In this document: piece by piece, positions 37,625-45,925 of the stretch
How positions within the stretch are numbered: position 1 is the stretch's first letter
Layout of the letters: every line of letters starts with the position of its first letter
Assembly: GCA_963742305.1 (NCBI GenBank)
Contig: CAVULN010000034.1
Location: 1-64,000 of the forward strand
Length of the DNA: 64,000 nucleotides
Reading direction: 5' to 3'
Source of the DNA: Roseiarcus sp963742305
Lineage (GTDB): Bacteria; Pseudomonadota; Alphaproteobacteria; Rhizobiales; Beijerinckiaceae
The notes under the pieces: model-generated
Database searches by the model: none
Seen by the model: only the letters and a program-made list of their open reading frames with translations
What the model was told of the DNA's origin: nothing
Program-made: the position numbers and the translations under genes

Positions 37625-38425
37625 CTAGCCGCCGATGTCCTCGGGGCGGGGCATCGAGACGATATTGTAGCCCGCATCGACGAAATGCACCTCGCCTGTC
37701 ACCCCCTCGGAGAGGCTCGAGAGCAGGTAGACTGCCGCGCCGCCGACATTCTCGATCGTGACCGTGCGCTTGAGCGGCGAATGGTCGCGCTGGAAATTGT
37801 ACATGAAGCGCGCATCCGCGATCCCCGCGCCGGCCAGGGTGCGGATCGGTCCGGCGGAAATCGCGTTGACGCGAATGTTGTCCGGGCCGAAATCCGCCGC
37901 CAGATAGCGCACGCTCGCTTCCAGCGCCGCTTTGGCGACTCCCATCACATTGTAGTTCGGCACGACGCGCGTCGAACCGCCGAAGGTGAGGGTGAGCATC
38001 GCCCCGCCCGCCGGCATGAGGGCCGCCGCGCGTCTGGCGGTCTCGGTGAACGAGAACGCCGAGATGACCATGGTGCGAATGAAATTCTCTCTGGTCGTGT
38101 CGGCGTAGCGCCCTTTCAGTTCGTTCCGGTCGGAAAAGCCGATGCAATGGACCAGAAAGTCGAGGCTCTCCCAAGCCCCTGCGAGCTCGGCGAACAGGGT
38201 CTCGACCGAGTCCGGATCTTCGACGTCGCAGCGATAGAGGCGCTCCTTTGCGCCAAGCTCCTCGGCGAGCGGGGCGACCCGTTTGCCGAGCGCCTCGTTC
38301 TGAAAGGTGAAGGCGAGATCAGCCCCCTCTGCGGCGAGCGCCTTGGCGATGCCCCAGGCGATCGAGTGATCGTTCGCGACGCCCATCACCAGGCCGCGTT
38401 TGCCGCTCATCAGGCCGGATCTCAT
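37625..38425 (-). CDS. fabI: Enoyl-[acyl-carrier-protein] reductase (NADH)
   Basis: FabI reduces enoyl-ACP in each cycle of fatty acid elongation. The 266-residue protein has the nucleotide-binding RGLVMGVANDHSIAWGIAKA, LVHCIGFSDRNELKG, the active-site pair Tyr158 and Lys165 in PNYNVMGVAKAALE, and the substrate loop NAISAGPIRTLAGAGI. An in-frame ATG at 38410 is an alternative start. It is third in a minus-strand run after fabA and fabB. Confidence 0.96.
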   Translation of the reverse strand: MRSGLMSGKRGLVMGVANDHSIAWGIAKALAAEGADLAFTFQNEALGKRVAPLAEELGAKERLYRCDVEDPDSVETLFAELAGAWESLDFLVHCIGFSDRNELKGRYADTTRENFIRTMVISAFSFTETARRAAALMPAGGAMLTLTFGGSTRVVPNYNVMGVAKAALEASVRYLAADFGPDNIRVNAISAGPIRTLAGAGIADARFMYNFQRDHSPLKRTVTIENVGGAAVYLLSSLSEGVTGEVHFVDAGYNIVSMPRPEDIGG

Positions 38426-38492
38426 GGAGGCGCTCGTTCAATCAGATATTCGGGAGGGGTTTGCTTTGCGGCGGCTTTGAAGAACGTGAGGC

Positions 38493-39716
38493 TCACGCGT
38501 CGACATGCTTGAACACGAGCGTCGCGTTCGTTCCGCCAAAGCCGAATGAATTCGAGAGCGCGGCCCGCAATTTCACATTGTCGAGGCGCGCGCGCACGAT
38601 CGGCATGTCCGAGAAAGCAGGATCGAGCTCGTCGATATGCGCGCTCTCGCAGATGAAGCCGTTCCGCATCATCAAAAGCGAGTAAATGGCCTCGTGCACG
38701 CCGGTCGCGCCCTGAGAATGGCCGGTCAGCGACTTGGTCGCGGCGATCGGCGGACACTTGTCGCCCGAGCCAAAAACTTCCCGTAGCGCCTCGATCTCCC
38801 TGAGATCGCCGACCGGGGTCGAAGTCGCGTGGGGATTGATATAGTCGATCGGGATTTTGACCCGCGCCAGGGCCTGGCGCATGCATCGCGCCGCGCCTTC
38901 GCCGGAGGGCGCGACCATGTCGTGGCCGTCCGAAGTCGCGCCATAGCCTGCGATCTCACCGTAGATCTTGGCCCCGCGAGCCTTGGCCCGCTCGTATTCC
39001 TCCAGCACCAGCACGCCCGCGCCGGCGGAGATGACAAATCCGTCCCGGTTCCGGTCGTAAGCGCGTGACGCGCGAGAAGGGGTGTCGTTGAAGGCGGATG
39101 ACAACGCCCCCATGGCGTCGAACAGCACCGACAGCGTCCAGTCGAGCTCCTCGCAGCCGCCGGCGAACATCACATCCTGCCGGTCGCCGAGGATGTGCTC
39201 ATAGGCCGCGCCGATGCAATGGTTGGATGTGGCGCAGGCGGACGAAATCGAATAGCTCACGCCCTTGATCTTGAACCAGGTCGAAAGCGTCGCGGACGCG
39301 GTCGAGGACATGGCTTTCGGCACCGCGAACGGGCCGACGCGCTTGGGTCCCTTCGCGCGCGCGATGTCGGCGGCCTCGACGATGGTGCGCGTCGAGGGAC
39401 CGCCCGAACCCATGATGATGCCGGTCCGCTCGTTCGAGACCTCGTCGGGCGCAAGGCCGCTGTCGACGATCGCCTGATCCATCGCCACGTGATTCCAGGC
39501 GGTGCCGCCGCCATGGAAGCGCATCGCCCGGCGATCGACCACGTCTTCGGCGCGCAGCGTCGGCGCGCCGTGGACCTGCGAGCGAAAGCCGAGTTCGGCC
39601 AATCGGTCGGCGCGGGTGATCCCCGACTTGCCGTCATGCAGGCTCGCGGTCACTTCCTGGGCGTTGTCGCCGATCGACGACACGATGCCCATGCCGGTGA
39701 CGACGACCCGCCTCAT
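38493..39716 (-). CDS. fabB: 3-Oxoacyl-[acyl-carrier-protein] synthase I
   Basis: FabB elongates unsaturated acyl-ACP formed by FabA. The 407-residue protein has the Cys-His-His triad: Cys161 in SISSACATSNHC, His296 in INPHATSTPVGD and His333 in SLTGHSQGATG. It also ends with the NSFGFGGTNATLVF motif. Its place directly behind fabA (39-base gap) identifies it as FabB rather than FabF. Confidence 0.96.
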   Translation of the reverse strand: MRRVVVTGMGIVSSIGDNAQEVTASLHDGKSGITRADRLAELGFRSQVHGAPTLRAEDVVDRRAMRFHGGGTAWNHVAMDQAIVDSGLAPDEVSNERTGIIMGSGGPSTRTIVEAADIARAKGPKRVGPFAVPKAMSSTASATLSTWFKIKGVSYSISSACATSNHCIGAAYEHILGDRQDVMFAGGCEELDWTLSVLFDAMGALSSAFNDTPSRASRAYDRNRDGFVISAGAGVLVLEEYERAKARGAKIYGEIAGYGATSDGHDMVAPSGEGAARCMRQALARVKIPIDYINPHATSTPVGDLREIEALREVFGSGDKCPPIAATKSLTGHSQGATGVHEAIYSLLMMRNGFICESAHIDELDPAFSDMPIVRARLDNVKLRAALSNSFGFGGTNATLVFKHVDA

Positions 39717-39755
39717 ACTCCTTCCTCCACCACTGACCTGCGGAGCTCCGGGGAA

Positions 39756-40280
39756 TTACGCCGGAGCCGCGGGCGAAGGGCTGAACAAGCCGACGCGCAT
39801 GTCACTGACCTCGTAGATTCGTTCGCCATCGGCCTCAAGCCACCCGTCGGCGACGCCAAGGATCAGCTTGCCCCTGAAGACGCGTTTCATGTCCACGCCA
39901 TAGACGACCTTCCTTATCGTCGGGAGAACCTGATCGGCGAATTTCACCTCGCCCACGCCAAGCGCCCGGCCCCGTCCCGGGAGTCCGAGCCAGCCGAGGA
40001 AAAATCCGGTCAACTGCCAAAGCGCGTCGAGGCCCAGACATCCGGGCATCACCGGATCGCCCTTGAAATGGCAGGAAAAGAACCAAAGGTCTGGCTTGAT
40101 GTCGAATTCCGCCCTGACCCCGCCCTTGCCGTTGACGCCACCGGTTTCGGAGATTTCGCTGATGCGGTCGAACATCAGCATCGGCGGCAAGGGCAGTTGC
40201 GCGTTCCCTGCCCCGAACAGCTCGCCGCGACCGCAGGCGATGAGATCCTCGTAACTGAAACTCAAACGCCGTTCACTCAT
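39756..40280 (-). CDS. fabA: 3-Hydroxydecanoyl-[acyl-carrier-protein] dehydratase/isomerase
   Basis: FabA dehydrates 3-hydroxydecanoyl-ACP and isomerises the trans-2 to the cis-3 enoyl product, the entry to unsaturated fatty acids. The 174-residue hot-dog protein has active-site His71 and Asp85 in CHFKGDPVMPGCLGLDALWQ, plus QVLPTIRKVVYGVDMKRVFR. A perfect 10-bp inverted repeat ends directly at the ATG. In many relatives irr is divergent from fabA; here a coiled-coil gene on the same strand lies upstream instead. Confidence 0.97.
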   Translation of the reverse strand: MSERRLSFSYEDLIACGRGELFGAGNAQLPLPPMLMFDRISEISETGGVNGKGGVRAEFDIKPDLWFFSCHFKGDPVMPGCLGLDALWQLTGFFLGWLGLPGRGRALGVGEVKFADQVLPTIRKVVYGVDMKRVFRGKLILGVADGWLEADGERIYEVSDMRVGLFSPSPAAPA

Positions 40281-40311
40281 GCGCGCGGTCTTATCCCTCA
40301 GGACCGCGCGC
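40281..40311 (-). promoter_or_regulatory. Hairpin adjoining the fabA start codon
   Basis: Read on the minus strand, GCGCGCGGTC (40311-40302), the 11-base loop CTGAGGGATAA, then GACCGCGCGC (40290-40281) run directly into the fabA ATG. The stem is a perfect 10 bp and almost all GC. The loop holds GAGGGA, the only obvious ribosome-binding candidate. A second hairpin (CGGGAGC/GCTCCCG, 40317-40336) lies just upstream. An RNA-level control of fabA translation is possible but is an inference from position and structure. Confidence 0.55.
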
Positions 40312-40467
40312 CCGCGCGGGAGCCTTGAAGCTCCCGTCGTAACATACGCGCCTTCTCATCGAAAGCGCTCGGGGTCGACTTGGCGCCCAGAAAAGGCCCA
40401 CGAATGGCTAGGCCTTTTTTCGCGGCCCGGGCGAACCGCGCTTCCGACAGGGCCGGGGCGAATGCGC

Positions 40468-41389
40468 TCAGTAGGGCGGAAAATCCGTCTCCGCGATGAG
40501 CCCTTCGCTGGTCATCACCACCCATTGATCGCCGCGGGCCTCGATGCGCTCGACCCGTCCGGCGCCGGGGAGAAAATCTCCCTCGCGGACTTCACGCTCG
40601 CCATAGCGCCCGCCGATGAGCGCCACGTCGTCGCGGGCGCCGAGCACGACATAGCCCCGCAGAATCGGCCTTGGCCGGTCGATCGAGCCGGTTCTGTCCA
40701 GCGCGACGGCGCCGAACCTGGGACGGGGGGAGGCTTGGGCTGGGCGGCGGCTTGCGGGAGCGGCGGGGGCGGCGTGGCGATTTTCTGCTCGAGCTTGTCG
40801 ATGCGGGTGGAGAGCCCGGCCGCCACGGCGCCCGCCTGGCGATCGACGCGCTCGGTCAGCTTGTCGGCTTTCGCGCTCGATTCACGGTCGAGCCGGTCGA
40901 CGCGTTGCGAGAGCTGGGCGAGCGCGCCGCTGATTTGCCGTTCCGAGGCTGTGTTGGATTTGATCTCGCCGACCGACTGGCGCAGATCGGCGAGGGCGGC
41001 GTTCGAAACGGCGGTGTCGATCGCGTCGACCCGCACTTTCAGCGACTTGACGGCGTGGGCGAGAACTCGGTTTCGATCGTCCGGTCGGCGAGCGCCTTGG
41101 CCTGCTCGCGGTTCTCGACCAGCAGGGCGCCCCCGACCCCGGCGACGATCGCGAGCGCCGCCGCGGCGGCCAGATGGAACCGGGAGAACCTCCTCCCCGG
41201 CGCGCCTTGCGGCGCTCCTGCAAATTTCGCCTCGGGAGGCTCGACCACCGGGACGAGGTCGCGCGAGGGGCCGCGCCGCGGCGCCCCGGACCCGGCGGCG
41301 CCCGCCGCATCGCTCCCCGGCGAATCGGGCTCGCTCGCCGGAACGGGCGCCAACTCGCGGCCGGCGCCCGAACTGTCGAATTCAGTCAT
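40468..41389 (-). CDS. Membrane-anchored coiled-coil protein of unknown function, two frameshifts
   Basis: The gene is spread over three frames. From ATG 41389: an acidic, Pro/Ala-rich cytoplasmic segment and a membrane helix (HLAAAAALAIVAGVGGALLV). A one-base loss at about 41050-41060 switches to a heptad-rich coiled coil (SLKVRVDAIDTAVSNAALAD, ISGALAQLSQRVDRLDRES). A second one-base loss in a run of six Cs (41-base region around 40715-40725) switches to the C-terminal domain ALDRTGSIDRPRPILRGYVV, ending ETDFPPY at 40468. Corrected, it is about 306 residues. Similar proteins occur in related genomes without known function. Both breaks look like homopolymer-type indels. Confidence 0.7.
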
Positions 41390-41803
41390 CGATGACCATC
41401 CGTGGGTGACGAAGAGTTTATTCCAGTCTCCGCCAAGGGGATTAAGGAATTGTTGACCCTGACGGAGCGGCGTTGAAGGCGAATCTCGCGCGATCTTGGT
41501 CAGGACGCGCGGCGAAAACGTGGCGGCCGGCTTTTTCCGCCGATCAAGGCGCGCGAGACATCAGGGGAAGGGAGGTCGTGTCAATGCGGCCAGTCGCGAC
41601 GCTCGGGGGAAGGCAAGCGGCGCCCCTTCAATCGATTATTACAATAACGAGATGTATGATTTTTAAGGCTGGAACTAAACGGGGTCTCAAGCCACTGAAA
41701 ACATTGGAGGCCGCCGGTAAACTTACCGCTAGGCCGGCGGACCCCCGTCGGGCGCTCCCTTGTCGCGACCCGTCCAGCGATTCCCCGTAAGCGCGAGAAG
41801 GCT
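41390..41803. other. Non-coding gap with two mutually exclusive hairpins
   Basis: I see no convincing gene in these 414 bases; the open frame at 41473-41790 has poor amino-acid composition and no ribosome site. The stretch 41630-41680 is AT-rich. Near its end, CCGCCGG (41711-41717) can pair with CCGGCGG (41734-41740), while CGGTAA (41715-41720) can pair with TTACCG (41723-41728); the two stems share bases. On the minus strand they lie about 65 bases downstream of sufE and may act in its 3' end. Confidence 0.45.
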
Positions 41804-42235
41804 TCAGGCGGCGCCGAGCTTGAGCCCCGCCGCGTCCGTGCGAATGCGCTCGATCATCGAGCGCACCCCGTTCGAACGCTGGGGCGTAAGATGCTGCTCG
41901 AGGCCGAGCGCCCGGAAAACGGCGGCCGCGTCAACCTTCAGGATGTCATCCGGGGTCCGGCCGGAGAACAGCGCGATCGCAATGGCGATGAGCCCCCGCA
42001 CGAGGTGAGAGTCGCTGTCGCCGCGGAAGCGCAAGATTGTTTCGCCTTCCCCGTTCGTCGCCGGCTCGCATTCCAGCCAGACCTGGCTGACGCAGCCCCG
42101 GACCTTGTTGCGGTCGTTGTGCGCCGCCTCGCTCAGCGGCTCGAGCGCATGGCCGAGTTCGATGACATAGCGATACCGGTCCTCCCATTCATCGAGGAAG
42201 GCGAAGTCGTCGCGGATGGCTTCGATTGCGGACAT
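41804..42235 (-). CDS. sufE: Cysteine desulfuration protein SufE
   Basis: SufE takes sulfur from the desulfurase SufS and passes it to the Fe-S scaffold. The 143-residue protein has DEWEDRYRYVIELG, the active cysteine (residue 48) in NKVRGCVSQVWL and the HLTPQRSNGVRSMIERI C terminus. The frame is open far upstream to 42634, but conserved sequence begins at ATG 42235, which fits the family size. The rest of the suf cluster is not here. Confidence 0.93.
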   Translation of the reverse strand: MSAIEAIRDDFAFLDEWEDRYRYVIELGHALEPLSEAAHNDRNKVRGCVSQVWLECEPATNGEGETILRFRGDSDSHLVRGLIAIAIALFSGRTPDDILKVDAAAVFRALGLEQHLTPQRSNGVRSMIERIRTDAAGLKLGAA

Positions 42236-42470
42236 TGACCCGTCCATAGCCCTTATATGGGCGCCGGTCAGCAGGGAACCAGCGTGGCGCGGGCATTGTC
42301 GAACGGCGGTAAGGAAACGGTAACCATGCGCCAAGAGCCGCCGGGAGCAAACCGCAATCGCGCCACGGGCCGCCGCTAGACTTAAGATTGATTTAATCGG
42401 CGACTGCGATTTTTTCAGGAACCGCGCGACGATCGCCAGCGACGGCGGCGCGCTCTCAGGAGAATTCGGC

Positions 42471-43091
42471 GTGGATCTAGCGCTCGCCCGCATCAGGGAC
42501 AATGTTGGCCGCCTCCGTGGACCCCTCCAGCGTTCGGTCGAGCAAAGCCTGCCGCGACGGATCGCTGGGCGGCTCAAGGTTCCCAATTTACGCCATTGCC
42601 TGGGAGCGGCGCTCGCGGTCGCGCTTGTCGGCATTGGGGTGAACGCGCTGCTGCTGCAGCGCGAGCGCCATCCCGCCCCGCTGTTCGGGTCCGCGCCGGC
42701 GGCGCGTCCGGCCCCTGCCCCTGCCCCCGCGCTAGCCGTGGCGCCCCCGCCAAGGCTCGCAAGCGTCGAACACGACGCCTCTCCCGCGCCGGCGCCCGCC
42801 GCGCTTCCGCCGGCGCGGCCGGCGGCCGCCGCCAGCTCTCCCTCGAGCCCCGATCCGATCGCAGCCCTGTTGGCCGGGGAAGCGCGCAGCGATGGATCGC
42901 ACCTTGTTCTGGCCGCTCAAACCGCGCTGATGAAGCTCGGCTACACGGTCAAGCCGGACGGGAACGAGGGCGCAGCCACCGAGCAGGCATTGCGGGACTT
43001 CGAACGCGCGCACGGGCTTTCTCCCTCGACCGAAATCACCGAGCGGCTGGTCAAGCAGCTGACGCAGGCCGCGCGCGGCGGAGGACACTAA
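42471..43091 (+). CDS. Membrane-anchored peptidoglycan-binding protein
   Basis: A 206-residue protein. Residues 1-40 are basic and cytoplasmic, a single membrane helix (about 43-62) follows, then a long Ala/Pro linker and a C-terminal PG_binding_1 domain (LVLAAQTALMKLGYTVKPDG, TEQALRDFERAHGL). It would anchor in the inner membrane and reach the cell wall. The DUF1491 gene follows after only two bases, so the two are probably co-transcribed. The pilus locus starts further downstream; a link is possible but not shown. Confidence 0.75.
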   Translation: MDLALARIRDNVGRLRGPLQRSVEQSLPRRIAGRLKVPNLRHCLGAALAVALVGIGVNALLLQRERHPAPLFGSAPAARPAPAPAPALAVAPPPRLASVEHDASPAPAPAALPPARPAAAASSPSSPDPIAALLAGEARSDGSHLVLAAQTALMKLGYTVKPDGNEGAATEQALRDFERAHGLSPSTEITERLVKQLTQAARGGGH

Positions 43092-43093
43092 GT

Positions 43094-43441
43094 CTGTCGC
43101 GTCTGCGCTCCGACATTTGGGTCGCGGCCTATTTGCGCCGGTGCGGAGTGGAAGGAGCCAACGCGGTCCTGCGCCGCCGCGGCGCCGCGGAGGCCGGCGC
43201 GATTTTTGTGAAGGTGGATCATCTGGACGGGCGCGCCACGCTCTATGAGCCGGCGCCGCAGTCCGTTGCGGCCGACGAGCCCGGGGTCGAGAGGCTGTTC
43301 GCCCGGGCCCATAAGGAGCCTTCGATCGGCGCGGGCGCGGCGGAGGAGCGGCTCAGGCGGGAGATCGCGTTCGATCCCGACCTTTGGATTGTCGAGGTCG
43401 AGGGTGGCGCCGAGGGCGTGTGGCTCGATCTTGCGCCATAA
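43094..43441 (+). CDS. DUF1491 family protein, apparent CTG start
   Basis: The 115-residue product matches DUF1491: SRLRSDIWVAAYLRRCGVEG, RRGAAEAGAIFVKVDHLDGR and FDPDLWIVEVEG. Function is unknown. No ATG, GTG or TTG precedes the conserved region in frame after the upstream stop. CTG at 43094, nine bases after GGAGG, is the best start; otherwise an indel near the start has hidden the real codon. It begins two bases after the peptidoglycan-binding gene. Confidence 0.75.
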   Translation: MSRLRSDIWVAAYLRRCGVEGANAVLRRRGAAEAGAIFVKVDHLDGRATLYEPAPQSVAADEPGVERLFARAHKEPSIGAGAAEERLRREIAFDPDLWIVEVEGGAEGVWLDLAP

Positions 43442-43559
43442 GCCCGGGCGAACGAGAGAAGACAGGCATTCCCAAAAAGGCCGGAAGATCCGGACTCGAA
43501 TTGAGTAAAGATTGTTTCAAATCGATGCCCACGACGTTTCATTCAACTTTATTGGCGGC

Positions 43560-43575
43560 TTAACCAGTTGCTTAA
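43560..43575. promoter_or_regulatory. CtrA-like motif upstream of the pilin gene
   Basis: TTAACCAG-TTGC-TTAA (two TTAA half-sites eight bases apart, the first followed by CCA as in TTAACCAT) lies about 135 bases before flp. The canonical spacing is seven, so this is a near match. CtrA drives the pilin gene in Caulobacter. Confidence 0.35.
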
Positions 43576-43709
43576 CTTCGAGGCCGCGCTCCGCCCGAGG
43601 GCGCCCAAATTAACGAGGCCGAAATCGGGCGATCCTAGTTTCGGCCCCCATGCCGGCGGCGGGAGAACCGGGGTCGCCGCCGGATCGGGTTTCGGAGTAG
43701 GAGCAAAAA

Positions 43710-43874
43710 ATGTTCAGATCGATCAAGACCTTCGCTGCCGACCAATCGGGGGTCACCGCCATTGAATATGCGCTGATCGCCTCCCTAATCGCGGTCTTCA
43801 TTATCACCGCGGTCCAGACAGTCGGGACCAAGGTCAGCACGGTGTTCAACGAAATCGGGACGACGCTCAAGTAG
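43710..43874 (+). CDS. flp: Flp/Fap pilin prepilin
   Basis: A 54-residue prepilin. The short leader MFRSIKTFAADQSG is cut after Gly14, leaving VTAIEYALIASLIAVFIITA, the type IVb class b pilin motif with the Glu at +5 and Tyr at +6 of the mature protein. The C-terminal tail is VQTVGTKVSTVFNEIGTTLK-like and short. The ATG at 43710 is preceded by GGAG in TAGGAGCAAAAA. The subunit is processed by CpaA, encoded next, and assembled by the Cpa/Tad machine. Confidence 0.93.
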   Translation: MFRSIKTFAADQSGVTAIEYALIASLIAVFIITAVQTVGTKVSTVFNEIGTTLK

Positions 43875-44015
43875 GAGGCGTCCCCTCGGGATTCCCTTGC
43901 GCCGGCGCGGCAAGCCCGCGCCAGCGCGAGGGCCCCGCTGGTCCGAATCGAGGGGCTCCGCCAGGGCGGGCTTGGACCCGGTTCCTCTCAAACAACGCGC
44001 CCGGACAAAACGCAC

Positions 44016-44528
44016 ATGGCTTCGACTCTGCTTCATCTTTTCGCCCTCGCCTTCTTTCCGGCCTTGATGGCGCTCTCGGCGTCGATGGATCTCTTGACCT
44101 TCACGATCCCCAACCGGCTCTGTCTCGCTCTCGCGCTTGGATATGTGGTTTTTGCGGCGCTGCTCGGGGTTCCGGCCGTCGATATTCTCCTGAATGTTTC
44201 CTGCGCGCTGGCGATTCTGGCCATAACCTTCGTCATGTTCTCTCTCGGGTGGCTCGGCGGCGGCGACGCCAAGCTGGCCGCGGCGACGGCGGCGTGGCTG
44301 GGGTGGGCCGCGATCCTCGACTATGGCCTCGCCGCCGCCCTCTTTGGCGGAATTCTGACCCTGACGCTTCTGGGCGCGCGCATGGCGCCGCTGCCTGCCG
44401 CCTTCGGCCGCGTCGATTGGCTCAAGCGATTGCATAACGCGAGCGCGGGCGTCCCTTACGGAATCGCGCTGGCCGCGGCCGGGCTGATGCAATATCCGAA
44501 CTCATCCATCTGGGCGGCGGTCAGCTAG
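44016..44528 (+). CDS. cpaA: Prepilin peptidase CpaA/TadV
   Basis: CpaA is the aspartic protease that removes the Flp leader. The 170-residue membrane protein has the two catalytic Asp motifs: SASMDLLTFTIPNRL (first Asp near residue 25) and GWLGGGDAKLAAATAAWLG (GxGD type). Five or six hydrophobic helices are seen. It is separated from flp by 141 bases and from cpaB by a 552-base gap. Confidence 0.92.
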   Translation: MASTLLHLFALAFFPALMALSASMDLLTFTIPNRLCLALALGYVVFAALLGVPAVDILLNVSCALAILAITFVMFSLGWLGGGDAKLAAATAAWLGWAAILDYGLAAALFGGILTLTLLGARMAPLPAAFGRVDWLKRLHNASAGVPYGIALAAAGLMQYPNSSIWAAVS

Positions 44529-45080
44529 GCGCCCGCGGCGATCGGATCGCATCGCCGAACTCCAGCCGATCTCACGTCGTCGAGGCGGAGGGCAATTCGC
44601 CGAGCGCGGGGGCCCCGCTCGGGCGACAGGCGCAAGCGACGGAGAAAGCTCGCGCCCCCGGTTCATCGGCGAAAGGGACGGCTGAAACCGGGGGAAGTCC
44701 TCGCGGACTAAGGCGAGGCGTTCGCAGCCTCTGGCCGGGCGGCGCCGGCCAATTCCCTTCGGTCACCCCACAAGAGGCGAGCGTATTTGGCGCAAACCGG
44801 CGCGGAGCGGCGGCCGCGGGATTTGGCAAACAGTTGTGGAACAAGCTGCGACTTTATTTGGCGCGCAATCCTTAGTTGAGAGTCCAGTTACGGAAGCCGC
44901 TCGACCTCCATCTGCGGAACATCTCGCCAGCAATGGGGTTCGAAAAGCGCGATCGATATTTAGGAAAAGCGGGCTTTAACAGATCGAGTGGCAATCCGAT
45001 ACTTTAAATTAACCGTACCTTGACGATTACGATGTCTAAATCGTCGGCTAGAGAGTGAGCGGGCGAAGGGCTGCGGCGTC
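44529..45080. other. Non-coding gap upstream of cpaB
   Basis: I find no supported gene in these 552 bases. The frame 44572-44844 on the minus strand is Pro/Ala-rich and looks like a shadow of high GC. The first 300 bases are GC-rich with several short inverted repeats; the last 200 are AT-rich and probably contain the cpaB promoter with a CtrA-like site at 45009-45023. A small RNA cannot be excluded. Confidence 0.5.
45009..45023. promoter_or_regulatory. CtrA-like site before the cpaB operon
   Basis: TTAACCGTACCTTGA matches TTAA-N7-TTAA with one mismatch, 58 bases before the cpaB start codon. CtrA control of pilus genes is known in Caulobacter; that this site is used is inferred. Confidence 0.45.
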
Positions 45081-45875
45081 ATGAATCGGAAGCTGATCAT
45101 CGTTGGCGCGATCGCCATTCTGGCGTTCGGCGCGACCTATGTGTTCCTGCGCGCCCCGGGCCCCTCGCCGACGCCCGTCGCCGAGGCCCAGCCGAAGATC
45201 GAACTCGAGCAGGTGCTGGTGGCGGCTCAGGATCTGCCGATGGGCACGGTGGTCAATCCCGGCTCGGCGGTCTGGCGCCCGTGGCCAAAGGCCGATGTCT
45301 CGGAATTGATGATCACGAAGTCCGGCAAACCCGACGCGCTCAAGGATGTGGAAGGTTCGATGACGCGGGTGGCGTTCCTGCGCGGCGAGCCGATCAGGCA
45401 TGACAAGCTGGTCAAGGCGGGGGCCGGGTTTATCGCCGCGATCCTGCCGAGCGGAAAGCGAGCGGTAGCGATCAAGACCGACAACAAGGGCAATTCGTCG
45501 GCGGGCGGGTTCATCCTTCCGGGCGACCGCGTCGACGTCGTCCGTCTCGCGCGCGACGACGAAGCCACCAAGGCCCGGGGGGCCGAGGTCATGACCGCGC
45601 AGCCGATCCTCTCCAACGTGCGCGTCCTCGCCATCGGACAGAACATCGAAGAGCAGAACGGCAAGAGGGTCGTCACGGGCGAGAATGCGACGCTTGAGCT
45701 CGATCCGGACCAGGTCAACCTCATCCTCCTCGCCGAACATGAGAGCAATTCGAGTCCTCTTCATCTCGTTCTCCGCTCGCTCGCCGACAGCGGCGGGGCG
45801 GCTGAGACCGTCGTCAGCGCCACCGGCGGGCTGACGGTCGTTCGCTATGGCGCGGCCCAGCAGGCGAGCCGGTGA
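45081..45875 (+). CDS. cpaB: Flp pilus assembly protein CpaB/RcpC
   Basis: CpaB is a periplasmic component thought to stabilise the secretin channel. The 264-residue protein has an N-terminal membrane anchor (residues 4-22), an SAF domain with VLVAAQDLPMGTVV and FLRGEPIRHDKLVK, and the RcpC domain (AVAIKTDNKGNSSAGGFILP, GDRVDVVRL, NVRVLAIGQNIEEQNGK). It begins the cpaBCDEF-tadBC operon. Confidence 0.93.
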   Translation: MNRKLIIVGAIAILAFGATYVFLRAPGPSPTPVAEAQPKIELEQVLVAAQDLPMGTVVNPGSAVWRPWPKADVSELMITKSGKPDALKDVEGSMTRVAFLRGEPIRHDKLVKAGAGFIAAILPSGKRAVAIKTDNKGNSSAGGFILPGDRVDVVRLARDDEATKARGAEVMTAQPILSNVRVLAIGQNIEEQNGKRVVTGENATLELDPDQVNLILLAEHESNSSPLHLVLRSLADSGGAAETVVSATGGLTVVRYGAAQQASR

Positions 45876-45925
45876 TCGCCCCCCTTTCATTCGGCGTCTG
45901 TTCGCCCAAGACGGAGCTAGGGACC

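Noticed and set aside
40298..40525. 75-residue minus-strand frame upstream of fabA
   Set aside because: It overlaps the end of the coiled-coil gene, whose C-terminal frame is better supported, and includes the fabA hairpins.
41473..41790. 105-residue open frame on the plus strand after the coiled-coil gene
   Set aside because: It crosses an AT-rich stretch, lacks codon bias of the neighbours and has no credible start.
44572..44844. 90-residue open frame on the minus strand in the gap before cpaB
   Set aside because: Composition is dominated by Pro, Ala and Ser, there is no ribosome site and no recognisable motif; long open frames arise by chance at this GC content.
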